DNA of 64,000 nt, from assembly GCA_033182465.1 (NCBI GenBank), contig CP137318.1, forward strand, positions 4,092,001-4,156,000, in the 5' to 3' direction. This document shows, piece after piece, positions 45,315 through 55,693 of the stretch. A program made the position numbers and the translations under genes. The DNA is from Sanghuangporus weigelae (taxonomy: Eukaryota; Basidiomycota; Agaricomycetes; Hymenochaetales; Hymenochaetaceae). The stretch's first letter is position 1. Each line of letters begins with the position of its first letter. The notes beneath the pieces were generated by a model, which saw nothing but the letters and a program-made list of their open reading frames with translations, searched no databases and had not been told where the DNA came from.

Positions 45315-46826
45315 TGTTAGGGAGTAGGCCCGGGGTTACACCGGTTTGATCCTTTTGCCTAAGCAGCGGTGTGTTGTGCAGAGGTGATCTTATCTACCCA
45401 CGTCTGGCTGTACCACGCGGTCCCTTACTAGCCTTCCTAGTCGCGGTCCGAGTTATGGATGCTTTCAGATACGAGGTAATAGTAAAGCAGATTGGGATTT
45501 CCAAGAGGCGTGATAGTACAAAGCACACAGTAATAGCTCGCTGTAGGGCAAGCTTTACACCAGTGTGTTAAGAGGATCGAAAGATGGGGAAATGAGGGCC
45601 TAATCCTACAACTATTTATGCTCCCAGATATTCCATTTTCCGTCCTATTTCTTACTCATCCTGTCTCCACTTTACTCCACTTTCCTCCACTATTACATCT
45701 GTTCCTTTGTCATCCTGCTGCGCTTCGCTCCACTTTGCTCCAATCTTTGTAAGGTCGTCTCCACTATGACAGAATTCTTTGGAGTTGCTGACTGAGACAA
45801 TAGAGGTGGTGCTCCGATATGGAATGCTCCACTGTCAGTACTCCATAACGATGTCATTGCCGTCATTGAGTGGCATCTTTGCTCTTGGAGCGATGTAGGC
45901 TGCTCGGTATGTGATTCTTCGGAATTCATCTCGAGGTCCAGCGAGGGTAAGCATAACTCGCACGTCAGTGTTAAGGTGTCGGGTCGGTGTAGAGTATGGT
46001 CCAAGGCATATCATGAACTGCATAAGCTCTGCTGGTGGGTTCTGCTGGGTTCTGGTGACTAGCCATGCTTTGCCTTCGTATCGTATATCTCGAATGTAGC
46101 GCCATATCCTTCGTTGTATAAGGAGTTGTAATTGCTTGGTTTCCAGGTTCGCATCTCTCGGTAAATAAAGGTTTGCCTGTATCGTAGATGCTGGACATGG
46201 TGTGTGCAACTCCGGTCTATACCATCCAATCATTCTCCAAGTTATCGGGTTCGCAGTTCGAGGGGTCCGAGTTGTGATCGTGAGTTCCTCTCGTTTCTTG
46301 GGTACTATTGGGCTTGGTGGATTGGAATGCATTGTATCCTGAAGGTGTCGCTCGGTTTCGATGTGACAGTCACGCGTACCAACCGTTGCCGTGCATACTA
46401 AGTAGTATACTTCATAAAGGACCATGTAAACTCGTGCACAGACTTGACAGTGCTGAAATGCCAGTGAGGTCTCCATAAACCTTATTAGCCTTTAGCCTTT
46501 TAGCGTTTAGGCTTTAGTAGTTGTGCTTCTGGACTTCTAAGAAGTTTGATCGCTTCCTTTGATCGAGGTCGCTCTGGTTGCTTGGTCGGCGGCGTTAGAG
46601 TGGTAGTCCGCGGTAATAGGCGGTCGGCGGTGTTAGCTGTTAGCGGGATTACGTATCCGCTTCGGTGCTTCTAGCGCTCGGGTGGTAACGGGTTACTGTT
46701 GCCTAGGCCGCTCGATTGCTTGGGCCTTTGATAGCTGGCTTGGTTACCGGTCGCGTTTGGAAGGCTGATCGTGTAGATCTGTTGATCGTGTCGATCCTGA
46801 TGCGAGTTTTTGAGCGGATCCTTTCA
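45315..46826 (-). repeat. 3' LTR of the Gypsy element
   Basis: 1512 bases, nearly identical to 56093-57604. On the minus strand it starts TGAAAGGATCC and ends CTCCCTAACA. A 213-codon frame lies wholly inside it (46476-45835, minus). Confidence 0.93.
45835..46476 (-). CDS. 213-residue frame inside the 3' LTR
   Basis: An open frame lying entirely within the LTR, repeated without visible change in the 5' LTR at 56613-57254. The product has no motif I recognise. It contains TITTRTPRTANPITWRMIGW, a basic stretch LLIQRRIWRYIRDIRYEGKAW and a C-terminal NDGNDIVMEY. A frame this long in an LTR is unusual, but LTR pairs are identical copies, so its presence in both is one observation rather than two. 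It might be chance. Confidence 0.35.
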   Translation of the reverse strand: METSLAFQHCQVCARVYMVLYEVYYLVCTATVGTRDCHIETERHLQDTMHSNPPSPIVPKKREELTITTRTPRTANPITWRMIGWYRPELHTPCPASTIQANLYLPRDANLETKQLQLLIQRRIWRYIRDIRYEGKAWLVTRTQQNPPAELMQFMICLGPYSTPTRHLNTDVRVMLTLAGPRDEFRRITYRAAYIAPRAKMPLNDGNDIVMEY

Positions 46827-46950
46827 CTACACCCCCCCTAAGATGAACTTTCGGAGAAATGTTCATCCTAATCCGTGAGAAAGCTCGGATAAAGGGTCGC
46901 CTAGTGATGGTTGATTTTTGCTATCAAACCATCATCATCTCTGCTCCAAA

Positions 46951-47266
46951 ATGTCGAAAGTCGCCGCTGCTGTTACTGTTTTTGTCGTTATTGTCGCGAT
47001 TTTCGGCATAAATCATTGGATTTTGGAGCGTAAGAGGCGTGCTCAGGTAAGTGATGCATGCTCTGTGCCGTTTCGAGTTGTTAATCATCCTCTAGGAGGC
47101 CGACTTCGAAATGCAATCGTTCCAGCGCGATGTTACTACTGTCGCGCTTCGAGTTCACCTCGCGCTCGGTTATGACGTTGAGGATATCGATCCAGTCGTC
47201 GAAAATGCAGGTATTGCTTCGCAGGAACGTCGTGAAAAGGGTGTCTGGGAAGACATTGACTTGTAA
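46951..47266 (+). CDS. Spliced antisense frame near the 3' LTR
   Basis: On the strand opposite to pol, 46951-47046 and 47096-47266 join in phase across a 49-base intron (GTAAGT...CTAG) to give 88 residues. The N-terminus is a strong membrane segment (AAAVTVFVVIVAIFGINHWI) followed by a basic ERKRRAQ. The rest is soluble, containing VALRVHLALGYDVEDIDPVV and an acidic end WEDIDL. The clean splice signals and the anchored, membrane-type design suggest a real gene rather than chance. It may be a captured host gene or an element-encoded accessory frame; I cannot name it. Confidence 0.5.
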
Positions 47267-47805
47267 AGGGTGGTGGGAAGGGATATGAATATGAAATGTG
47301 CATCATGTAAAGAATATGACGCAATTGAAAGTGATAAGAAAGAAATCATAAAGTCGTTAATGAATAAGTTTTATACCAATTTGGGAGTGAAGTTCCAGGT
47401 GTTTACCTACGGCTCTTCAACCCCCAAATGGGGTTTTTCGAAGAAAGAGTGTAATTGGAGTGCCTTTCAGCGTGAAGGCACATCCTAGCATGATGCAAGG
47501 GAGTGACTTCACGTAAACTTTTGGCTTCTCCGTTGCATAGCGGATAATAAAAGGTAGGCATAATCTGCTAATTCGGAGCCGGCACAATAAAACAATATAC
47601 AAAATGTCTAGGCCCTTGTAGGTTCTTTGACACTTCTGCATAGTGCTTCATTTGTGCTGGTTGGCCGAATAAGCGTGAAATAAAGAGGTGCATAAAGCAT
47701 AATTTGGTCGGATGTGACCATAAATATCATAAGGTAAGAATGAAATGCATAATTGACCATGTCGGGTCACGATATGGGAAAGGGGTTGCATAAAAGAAGA
47801 GTTGT

Positions 47806-48882
47806 TTACAAATCTTCGGATTCTTCAGCCTCAGGTGTAGTCTGGGCCGAGTTCGCTGGGGTATATAGTTCCCTGCTTTCACCTTCTTCACTTGACTCTG
47901 TATCGTCGGAGTGTATGTACATGTCCTCCTGTTCCGACATAGTAAGCATCTCGTCCGGCTGGTAGAGTTCGTTCGGGTACTGGTAGACTGAGATCATCAG
48001 ATCTTCCAGCAAGGGGTGTCGTGTAGCCTGTAGTTTTTCTCTGGCTTCTTCCTCTCGGTTGTTGAGTTCCATAAGGTAATGAGGGTCGTAGTTAACCTCT
48101 TTGCCTTCGACTACGTGGTGCTCGATGTTGTCGAGTGGTACCTCGTCCGTAGTAGAGTTCCTCGCTTCAATAACCGTTCGGTATCTCGTCCCTTCGTAAT
48201 ACTTCGTCATGTTGAGTACCGTCATGAACTGCATGGTGTGGGATGCATAGAAGCCCGTCTGGTCGGCTATGTATATAATGTACTTCATTGCATCGATGCT
48301 CATCGGATGATAGTGACTCCATCGCATCATTCGGTTAAGAATTGCGGTAGTCATGTCTCGTCGGTAGGCGCAAATTTGAATTGCCGAATGATAGATGCCC
48401 ATGATGTTCTTGTATGTCGTTTCGTGCCTAAAGTCGATCTTGCCTCGATGTAATGCTTGTGTTTCGAGTTCGATCGCGTAGGTTAGAAATGCATCATCAT
48501 TGAGTCGGCGTACTGCTGCGTCTCGAGGGTTACTGAGTTTGAATAACCACTCGTCTGAGTGATTCGCCATCATAAGGTGGGGTATTTCGTCTCGGTTGTG
48601 GTGGACTGCGTTCCACTTGTCGAATAGATCATCGAAGTACTTCCCTGGGCATAGGGGTACAATCTCATCTTCGTAGTTCTCTTCGTTGAATCGATTGCAC
48701 AGCTGTGGCCATTGATAACGTTCGGTCGGTGGCCTGAGTGTAAATGTCCATTCTGGTGCATCTTCTGGTTGACAGAATGCATGTAGCTCGTCAAAAATAG
48801 GCATAGCTGAGTAGTGGTTCGTCTGCAGTGAAGTAGAGCTGTTGAGATTCGAGTTGTTGTTCCTTAGCTCGAAGTTCTCCAT
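47806..48882 (-). CDS. Extra frame between pol and the 3' LTR
   Basis: A 358-residue frame downstream of pol, where most Gypsy chromodomain elements have nothing. It is acidic and soluble, with no signal peptide or membrane segment, so there is no support for an envelope-type product. It includes PEWTFTLRPPTERYQWPQL, a region rich in His and Tyr (TYKNIMGIYHSAIQICAYRR), and an acidic Ser/Glu/Thr tail. I do not recognise the family. Confidence 0.5.
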   Translation of the reverse strand: MENFELRNNNSNLNSSTSLQTNHYSAMPIFDELHAFCQPEDAPEWTFTLRPPTERYQWPQLCNRFNEENYEDEIVPLCPGKYFDDLFDKWNAVHHNRDEIPHLMMANHSDEWLFKLSNPRDAAVRRLNDDAFLTYAIELETQALHRGKIDFRHETTYKNIMGIYHSAIQICAYRRDMTTAILNRMMRWSHYHPMSIDAMKYIIYIADQTGFYASHTMQFMTVLNMTKYYEGTRYRTVIEARNSTTDEVPLDNIEHHVVEGKEVNYDPHYLMELNNREEEAREKLQATRHPLLEDLMISVYQYPNELYQPDEMLTMSEQEDMYIHSDDTESSEEGESRELYTPANSAQTTPEAEESEDL

Positions 48883-49057
48883 GTTTTATACCATCTTGTT
48901 GGTATGTCGGCGATGTCTTGCCTAATTCTTCTATCTCTGCTCTCGCTTTGGTGTGCCACATTGATGTCATCGCTTGGTAAGGTCATTGGGGACCTTACTC
49001 ATCGTCTCTATTGTGGATCCATAAGCGGCTCCATCGGGTGGAGTGCATGTGATGCAA

Positions 49058-52000
49058 CTATTGCCTCATTCGTTTTCGTGCGGCGATCCATTGGTTAAGG
49101 TTCGGTGGCTGGATTGCCTGAGGATACTTTTTATGGAATGCTTCGATCATTTGATAGGAGTTCTTGAGGTTGTCAAGTGGCTCCCATGTTCGCTCCTGGT
49201 ATCCTTTCCATTGGATAAGGTATTGGACCTTGCTCCGATGACGTCTTGTGTTATGAATTGTCTCCACTTCGTACTCTGCTTCTCCCTCCACTTCAATAGG
49301 TGGTGGTTCATCCAAAGTGGGTCTTCCAGGGTATTCCTTTCGTTTGTAAGGCCTGAGAAGACTCGCATGAAACACTGGGTGGATCGGAAGGGTTTCGGGT
49401 AAGCGTAATCTGAATGACACTTGTCCGACTGCCTTCTCGACTTTATAAGGCCCTGCCCATTTCATTGCAAGTTTCTTCGTTGGTTCCAATCGACTGAGAT
49501 TCCTCATGTCTAGTAACACTTCGTCTCCTGGCTTGTACTCTGGCAGTTTGCCTCGATGCAGGTCTGCATAAAGCTTCATTGCCTCATTCGCTTGCCTAAT
49601 CGAATTATAGGCTTCTTGCTGTACTTGTCGAAGCTCCTCTAGGTGATTTATTGCTTCTGGGACGTTTGAATCACCGGTCTCCGCAACATCCAGGTGAGGA
49701 TGCCATCCATACAGTGTATAGAATGGTGACTGATGTGTAGTACTGTGCTTCCTGTTGTTGTAGGCGAATTCTGCTATATCGATGTACTCTGCCCAATCTG
49801 TTTGTCGGTAGGACACATAGCAGCGTAAGTACTGCTCAAGCTCTTGATTTAGTCGCTCGGTTTGACCATCGGTTTGTGGATGATACGCTGTACTAGTTTT
49901 CCAATCGACATCGATGAGTCTGCAGAACTCCTTGAGGAATTGCGCGGTGAAGTTGCTACCTCGGTCGGAGATTACTCGTTTAGGGGCCCCGTAGTATTTG
50001 AAGACATGTTGGCGGAACAAACGTGCCAACTGCTTAGCATTGGGTATTCCTTGGCAAGGAATGAACTTCCCCATTTTAGTGAGTTTGTCCACTATAACGA
50101 GTATCGCACTGTAGCCTTCATTGCTGACTGGTAAGTCGGTAATCAGGTCACAGGTTATGGTTTCCCATGGTTGATGTGGTGCCTCCAACGGTTGGAGCGG
50201 CGGATTTCGAAACTGTCGAATCGGTTTTGCACGCTGACATATGTCGCAGGTTGCGGTATATGCTCGGATCATTTCTTCCATCTTCGGCCAATAGTATGAT
50301 CGCTTTACAAGCTCTATGGTCTTTTCTGCTCCTGGGTGGCCTGCAAGTTTGTGATCATGGCGCCTTCGGATTAGCAACGCTCGTAGGTTGGCGGACGGCG
50401 GGATATATAATGCATTGGTTACGTAGTGCAAGCCGTTCCTGTAACTGTAGCCGTTGCTCTGCTTGATCGCCTGAATTTCCTTCTTAGCCTCCTCGGTATT
50501 GTAGTTCCTCTTGATCGTTCGGATAATAGGATCAGAGATAGTGACCATTTCAGTTTCTAGCTTGTATAGACCGTTGATCTCTGTGCGTCGCAATGTTTGT
50601 TGCTTGATCGTATCAGGAGGTAATAAGGTAACTCCTAAGTTGTCCTTGTCCTCTGGCATATAGTCGGATCGTCGTGATAGCTCGTCAGCTTGGTTCTTCT
50701 TGCCTGGCCAATGGAGAATCTTGAAGTTATATCGTGATAACTCTAGTGCCCATCTTGCTTGACGTCTCGATAGATTCTGAGCTGTCATGAAGTATCGGAG
50801 GTTTGCATGATCGCTTCGGATTGTTACTGGTTCTTTGGTTCCCTCCAATAGGTGTCTCCAATGCTTGAGTGCTTCCATGATTGCTAGCATCTCTTTGTCA
50901 TGCGTCGGATAGTTTCGTTGGGTGTTCGTTAGAGTTTTCGACATGAAACCTAAAGGTCTCAGTTCTCCTTGGTTGTCTTCTTGTTGTAAGACTGCACCAA
51001 TCGCTACATCGGATGCATCGGTTTCCAATGTATATGGTTTGTCTGGCTTTGGCATTGCCAATGCGACTTCCGTTTCGAATGCCTTCTTGATACTTTCGAA
51101 TGCCTTATCTTGTGCCTCTGCCCATATGAACTTGCGATCCTTTTTGATAAGGTCGCCAATAGGTGCGAATGTATCGGCATAGTTCCTGATGAATCTTCGG
51201 TAGAAGTTACAAAATCCTTGGAACTTTCGAACTTGTCGTTTCGTCTTTGGCACTGGCCATTCGTGAATAGCTTTGAGCTTATAAGGATCCATCTGGATGC
51301 CTTTCGTTCCTACTACAAATCCCAAGTAGTCGAGCTGGGTTTGGAGGAAGTGACATTTCTCGATTTTGAGGTAAATGTCGAGCTCTCGGCATTTCTGTAG
51401 AATTGCCCTGAGGAGTTTCCAATGTTCCTCTTCAGTTTGTGCTTGACCAATAAGGTCGTCCAAATAGTTGAGTGCTTCTTCTGTCCTGAGCCAATATTCG
51501 AAGTTGTCATTCATGAATCGTTGGAATACTGCAGGTGAGTTCTTCATTCCAAACATCATGACCTTTGGCTTGTAGACTGCATTGCCAACTCGGAATGCTG
51601 CCTTCCACTCGTCTCCTTCTCGGATTCGCAGGTTGTTGTAACCTGATCGCATGTCGAGTGTAAAGAAGAATTTTCCTTTCTCCAGTTTCTCTGGGAGAAC
51701 ACTCATGATCGGTATCGGGTATGGATCTGATACTGTCGTGTCGTTGATGTCTCGGTAATCGGTTACTGCTCGTGCTCCTCCGTCTTTCTTTCCTACAAAG
51801 AAGACTGGTGCTGCTACCGGACATGGTTCATGTGGTTGAACCTTTTCAATCCATCCTTTGTCAAGTAACTCTTTGACATAAGCATCGAGTGCTGCCTGCT
51901 CTTCTCGTGTGAGCTTGATAATAGGCCTTGGTTTCGGTAATGGTACTCCTTCTTTGAGGTTAATCGCCATATCCCATTTCGTATGCTTGGGTAACCTTCT

Positions 52001-53536
52001 TGACTTGTCAGGATCAAAGACATCTGCGTAGTCTTCTATTTCCTTTGGTAGGAGTTTTCGCCAATCTCGTTTCTGTGTTCCTAGTAGTCCTTCTGCAGCT
52101 GCCTTTTGTTGAGAATACTGCTGGGATACTGAACTCGCTTTGTTCAGAGGCTGTGAGACTTGGTTCTGCTGCCTTGGTGACCAATTTCGATTGATGTCTA
52201 GCTCTAGCTTTGCAGCGAGCTCTTCCTTTCTGGTAAGGGTAGCTGGTTGGTTGGTCGTCCTAAGACTTTCAATGTCTTCTGGCTCTATATCGTGCATAGG
52301 AGTGTCTTCTGTTGTCTCCTGCTCGTCTTGCATCTCGATATCGCTTTCGTTGTCTGCCCATCTTGTACGCTTCGGTGTGGGACTAGCTCCTCGCATTAAC
52401 GATGCCGTTCTCGGTCGTATAATGCCTGCCACTGGCTTCTCTGGATACCGTGTCTTTCGTGGTCGTATCCTATACTTCATGCCCGGGTTTTCTTCTGGTG
52501 ATGGCCAGAGTTCTTCATCTTCCGGCATGTTTTGCCTCAGTGGGTGTATCTTCTGTGGTGGTTGTTTCTTCCAACGTTTCGGAGAGTCGTTTATTTCCTC
52601 CTGTTCGTCTAGGCTATGCTTGCCTGTTACATCTTGTGTTTCACCTTCGGATGTCTGGTACAGTTGCCGTGCTGGGATCATCCGGCTCGGTATGTGCCTT
52701 GGTCGTCGTTGCACTATACTTGTTCCTTGTGGTGCCTGTTTCTTCCATCGCTTGGGAGTGTAGTTTATTTCCTCCTCATCTCGATGATGTTTGTTTGCCG
52801 TTTCCTGTTGTGGCTGTTTCGTTGCAGAGTCTGGTATATTTTCCGTGCTCGGACTCTTCACTTCTGGCGTCTGTTTTGCCTGTTCCAGTCTTGGTGTTGC
52901 TGGTCTGGTTTCCGGCTTTGCTTGTGGCTTCGTTTCGTGAGAGTGTCCGTTGTTGTCTCTCCTTGGCGCAAATATTATTCCTGGTGCTCCAGAGTGTCGA
53001 TAGTTGTCTCTGTCCTGAGCCTGTTGCTTCGTGTTATGCCTAGGTCTTGTCTTGTCAGGTTTGCCTTTCGTTTGCCGTTTCCGTTTGCGCTTCCTGTGCC
53101 TTCGCTTCTTGGTAGCTCGTATGACGTTGAGCTCGAATGGTATCGAATTACCATTCCGATTCCATACTTGATTCTTCCAATCAATTTCGGGATTGACTTT
53201 GGCCAAATAGTCAATTCCTAGGATCACTTGATCCTGTCCTGTGGTTGCTACTGCCAACGTTTGTGGCTGCGGTTTAGGTCCATCAAAAATTAATGTGTAG
53301 ACCTCGTGCGTGATTGCTCCTCCTTGGTTGGGACTTCCATCCGCATTATTCAAAGGTCGAGGGTGATCAAGCCTCTTTTTGAATAGGCTGTAGTGTCGTA
53401 CCAAGTTGGGGTGTATCGTGCTGCATGTAGCTCCGGAATCGATTAACGCTTTGACTGCTAGGGTCTTTGTTCCAACCTTCACTCGAATAGGTAATCGGGG
53501 ATGCAATGCTTGTATTGGCAATCGCTTATTGTACAT
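49058..53536 (-). CDS. Gypsy pol polyprotein with chromodomain
   Basis: A 1492-residue frame with the domain order of a Ty3/Gypsy chromovirus. An aspartic protease has its active site in ALIDSGATCST (about residue 33). A disordered, charged region follows, then reverse transcriptase with the catalytic YLDDL (about residue 690). RNase H (ETDASDVAIGAVL) comes next, then an integrase zinc-binding region (HKLAGHPGAEKT, CDICQRAK) and integrase core (DRGSNFTAQF, AYHPQTDGQTERLNQ). At the C-terminus lies a chromodomain (about residues 1430-1475, YLIQWKGYQERTWEP), which in this group targets insertion to particular chromatin. The frame looks whole. Confidence 0.93.
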   Translation of the reverse strand: MYNKRLPIQALHPRLPIRVKVGTKTLAVKALIDSGATCSTIHPNLVRHYSLFKKRLDHPRPLNNADGSPNQGGAITHEVYTLIFDGPKPQPQTLAVATTGQDQVILGIDYLAKVNPEIDWKNQVWNRNGNSIPFELNVIRATKKRRHRKRKRKRQTKGKPDKTRPRHNTKQQAQDRDNYRHSGAPGIIFAPRRDNNGHSHETKPQAKPETRPATPRLEQAKQTPEVKSPSTENIPDSATKQPQQETANKHHRDEEEINYTPKRWKKQAPQGTSIVQRRPRHIPSRMIPARQLYQTSEGETQDVTGKHSLDEQEEINDSPKRWKKQPPQKIHPLRQNMPEDEELWPSPEENPGMKYRIRPRKTRYPEKPVAGIIRPRTASLMRGASPTPKRTRWADNESDIEMQDEQETTEDTPMHDIEPEDIESLRTTNQPATLTRKEELAAKLELDINRNWSPRQQNQVSQPLNKASSVSQQYSQQKAAAEGLLGTQKRDWRKLLPKEIEDYADVFDPDKSRRLPKHTKWDMAINLKEGVPLPKPRPIIKLTREEQAALDAYVKELLDKGWIEKVQPHEPCPVAAPVFFVGKKDGGARAVTDYRDINDTTVSDPYPIPIMSVLPEKLEKGKFFFTLDMRSGYNNLRIREGDEWKAAFRVGNAVYKPKVMMFGMKNSPAVFQRFMNDNFEYWLRTEEALNYLDDLIGQAQTEEEHWKLLRAILQKCRELDIYLKIEKCHFLQTQLDYLGFVVGTKGIQMDPYKLKAIHEWPVPKTKRQVRKFQGFCNFYRRFIRNYADTFAPIGDLIKKDRKFIWAEAQDKAFESIKKAFETEVALAMPKPDKPYTLETDASDVAIGAVLQQEDNQGELRPLGFMSKTLTNTQRNYPTHDKEMLAIMEALKHWRHLLEGTKEPVTIRSDHANLRYFMTAQNLSRRQARWALELSRYNFKILHWPGKKNQADELSRRSDYMPEDKDNLGVTLLPPDTIKQQTLRRTEINGLYKLETEMVTISDPIIRTIKRNYNTEEAKKEIQAIKQSNGYSYRNGLHYVTNALYIPPSANLRALLIRRRHDHKLAGHPGAEKTIELVKRSYYWPKMEEMIRAYTATCDICQRAKPIRQFRNPPLQPLEAPHQPWETITCDLITDLPVSNEGYSAILVIVDKLTKMGKFIPCQGIPNAKQLARLFRQHVFKYYGAPKRVISDRGSNFTAQFLKEFCRLIDVDWKTSTAYHPQTDGQTERLNQELEQYLRCYVSYRQTDWAEYIDIAEFAYNNRKHSTTHQSPFYTLYGWHPHLDVAETGDSNVPEAINHLEELRQVQQEAYNSIRQANEAMKLYADLHRGKLPEYKPGDEVLLDMRNLSRLEPTKKLAMKWAGPYKVEKAVGQVSFRLRLPETLPIHPVFHASLLRPYKRKEYPGRPTLDEPPPIEVEGEAEYEVETIHNTRRHRSKVQYLIQWKGYQERTWEPLDNLKNSYQMIEAFHKKYPQAIQPPNLNQWIAARKRMRQ

Positions 53537-53640
53537 CGCTTCACTGGGGTTGAACCCAGGAGGTTTGAAACACTGGTTGTTGAAACCTTTCTCGTCACCC
53601 TTGTCACACTCACATCGCGCAGTCTCGTTCGATGGAGGTC

Positions 53641-54729
53641 TTAATCTTTTCCCTGTTGCTCTTTACTTGCTAGGGATTTGCGAATGTTGTTTCGGTATTC
53701 TTCGTCATGCTTGCAAGTCCATCCTGCTGATTCGTCGCCTTTAGCCCATGCTACATGGTCGTAGTGGACTGGCCTTCGGCAGTGTGGATCGGGACATGTT
53801 TCCTTGAAATCGATTGTTCGTGTTGTCATCGTCCTCCGTTTTACACCATTAGTCTTCTTCGGCCGCTTAGAGGAAGAACCCTTTTGCTTCCTTGGTGCCT
53901 TGCACTCCTTTGCGTAATGTCCTGACTTTTCACAGTTGTAGCATTTGCCTCCCTTCTTCGGCAAGCCTCGGAGTGCATCTACATCCATGGCGTCTGGATC
54001 TCGTTTCGTTGTTTGTACTGGTGGTCGGAAAGATGACTGTCCATTCGATTTGAATCTTGGGGTATATGTTTGACTACCCATGAGCCTTTGCCTGGCATCA
54101 GAGTTTGCTAGGTTGCTTGTCCATTCCATCCATGCATCGAGGTCGTTCTTCTCGAAAGCGTCGGGTTGTACAGATTCGACTCGTCGTTTGACCCACATGT
54201 CTAGTCCCTTGACATAGATGTACTTGAGCATCTGCTTATCCATCGTGTCTGGTGCTCGTGCTTTGAGTCGTCGGAATTCGTCGTTGTACGCCCTAATGCT
54301 TGCTCCTTTCTGCTGGATGCATAGTAGTTGGAATAGGGCTTCCTGTTCTCCAATGATCGGATGTCCTGCTCGGATCCTCATCCAGTTCAGCATGTCCTTG
54401 AGTGATGCGAACATTCCATTTGTTGCAGCGATAATCGCAGGTACTGGTTTCAGTTTCCCATTGGCATCGAATGATGTTAGGGTATTCTTCTCTGCAAACC
54501 AATCGTAGCTGTCGCCTTCTAGTGCCGCAAATAGGCTCTTTGCAATCTCCTCCTCATCCTTGACTCCATGCTGTGCCAGCTTCGAGATACATCGACTAAT
54601 CCACAGATCAATATCTTCGCTTCGCTTGCCATAGTATTTCGGAAGCTTGATGCTGTGTTTAGAGAGTTGTGTCTGAAGAGTCTGTAGTTGCTGCTCCAGT
54701 GCTTGCACCTTCTGGTCGGTTGTCGACAT
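53641..54729 (-). CDS. Gypsy gag-like protein
   Basis: A 362-residue frame 105 bases upstream of pol. The first half is helical and capsid-like (KLPKYYGKRSEDIDLWISR). The C-terminal half carries one CCHC zinc knuckle (CYNCEKSGHYAKEC, about residues 262-275) followed by a basic region, and a further Cys/His cluster (CPDPHCRRPVHYDH) near the end. This is the nucleic-acid-binding structural protein of the element. Confidence 0.85.
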   Translation of the reverse strand: MSTTDQKVQALEQQLQTLQTQLSKHSIKLPKYYGKRSEDIDLWISRCISKLAQHGVKDEEEIAKSLFAALEGDSYDWFAEKNTLTSFDANGKLKPVPAIIAATNGMFASLKDMLNWMRIRAGHPIIGEQEALFQLLCIQQKGASIRAYNDEFRRLKARAPDTMDKQMLKYIYVKGLDMWVKRRVESVQPDAFEKNDLDAWMEWTSNLANSDARQRLMGSQTYTPRFKSNGQSSFRPPVQTTKRDPDAMDVDALRGLPKKGGKCYNCEKSGHYAKECKAPRKQKGSSSKRPKKTNGVKRRTMTTRTIDFKETCPDPHCRRPVHYDHVAWAKGDESAGWTCKHDEEYRNNIRKSLASKEQQGKD

Positions 54730-55693
54730 GATCGTAAGTGCTTATGGGCACTGCTGGTGGTGAATAGGATGGTGGTGGTGGATTCTCTGGCGCTTGGGTT
54801 GCTACTGAACCACTTGCTGGTACTGCAGGTACTGTTGGTACTTGGATGATAACCGTTCGAGGTGGGGTTCTGAGTAAGAATGGCCTTCGTGATGCTTCTT
54901 CGTCTGAGGACACTGATTCGTCAGAACTCTGTTCCTGTTGGGCTCTCTCTCTTGGTAGAAAGTATTCCCAGCGTTGTGCTGCCTGAGCTACTTCTCGAAT
55001 TCGTTGAGCGTGTTCGAGTATGTTCCTTGAGGTAGTTTCGGTTGTCTGTACCGATGTGAGTATAGCTGCGTAGGTGCGTTGACTCGACTCGATTGTTTGT
55101 CCTAGTTGGAGTAGGGCTTCTCGCAGGTTATGGATGTCTTGAACAATCCTTGGTTGATCTAGAGCTGTCCTGTTAAGCTCTCCGACTCTCGTCTCGATTG
55201 TCTGTAGTTGTTGTTCCTGAGCAGTAATCCTGTTTCGGATAGCGTTGAGCTCTCGGTCAAGTACTCCGTTTCCGTCTATGACCCGTTGATTGAGTGCCCC
55301 TGCTGCTCGATCCAATTCCAGAGTATATCTCTCTAGAGCTGCTACCTGTGCTCCAATTCTTCGAGTAGTTGTTTCGAGTGCTTCGAATCGATCTCCTACT
55401 GCTGTCGCGTATGCTCCGGTTGGTAGACTGTTTGACTGCCCCGTGTTTGCAGTTCGTTCTTCCAGTCTTTCAACCCTTTCTTGTAGCCTTCTGATCACTG
55501 GTGGATACAATATGCTGTGGTTCGTTGTCGCGTATAGTATGTCGTGATCGCTTTCCAGACTACGTAGCCTGTTGGTGATATGTTGAACTCGTTCGTCGAG
55601 GGATCTAGGTGTGAGCCTCGTTTGATTATCGTTCGCCCGTTCGTTCGTTCGATGACCGTTACTTCTGTTGTTGGCATTTCCTGATCGGTTCAT
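54659..55693 (-). CDS. Coiled-coil frame upstream of gag
   Basis: A 344-residue frame in the element, overlapping the start of the gag-like frame by about 70 bases. It is rich in Arg, Asn, Gln and Thr, with long helical heptad-like stretches (RLRSLESDHDI, LNAIRNRITAQEQQLQTIETRV) and a Pro-rich end (PENPPPPSYSPPAVP). It may be an N-terminal extension of the structural protein, reached by family-typical recoding, or a separate accessory protein. Confidence 0.5.
   Translation of the reverse strand: MNRSGNANNRSNGHRTNERANDNQTRLTPRSLDERVQHITNRLRSLESDHDILYATTNHSILYPPVIRRLQERVERLEERTANTGQSNSLPTGAYATAVGDRFEALETTTRRIGAQVAALERYTLELDRAAGALNQRVIDGNGVLDRELNAIRNRITAQEQQLQTIETRVGELNRTALDQPRIVQDIHNLREALLQLGQTIESSQRTYAAILTSVQTTETTSRNILEHAQRIREVAQAAQRWEYFLPRERAQQEQSSDESVSSDEEASRRPFLLRTPPRTVIIQVPTVPAVPASGSVATQAPENPPPPSYSPPAVPISTYDHVDNRPEGASTGAATTDSSDTTL

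Noticed and set aside
47806-48882. Possible envelope gene in the Gypsy element
   Set aside because: The product lacks a signal peptide, membrane anchor and cysteine pattern expected of an envelope protein, so it is listed only as an extra frame.
52140-53221. Long plus-strand frames of about 200 codons across 52.1-53.2 kb
   Set aside because: They are antisense to the disordered, codon-biased part of the Gypsy pol frame; the translations are low-complexity Val/Cys/Ser/Leu-rich and show no domain.
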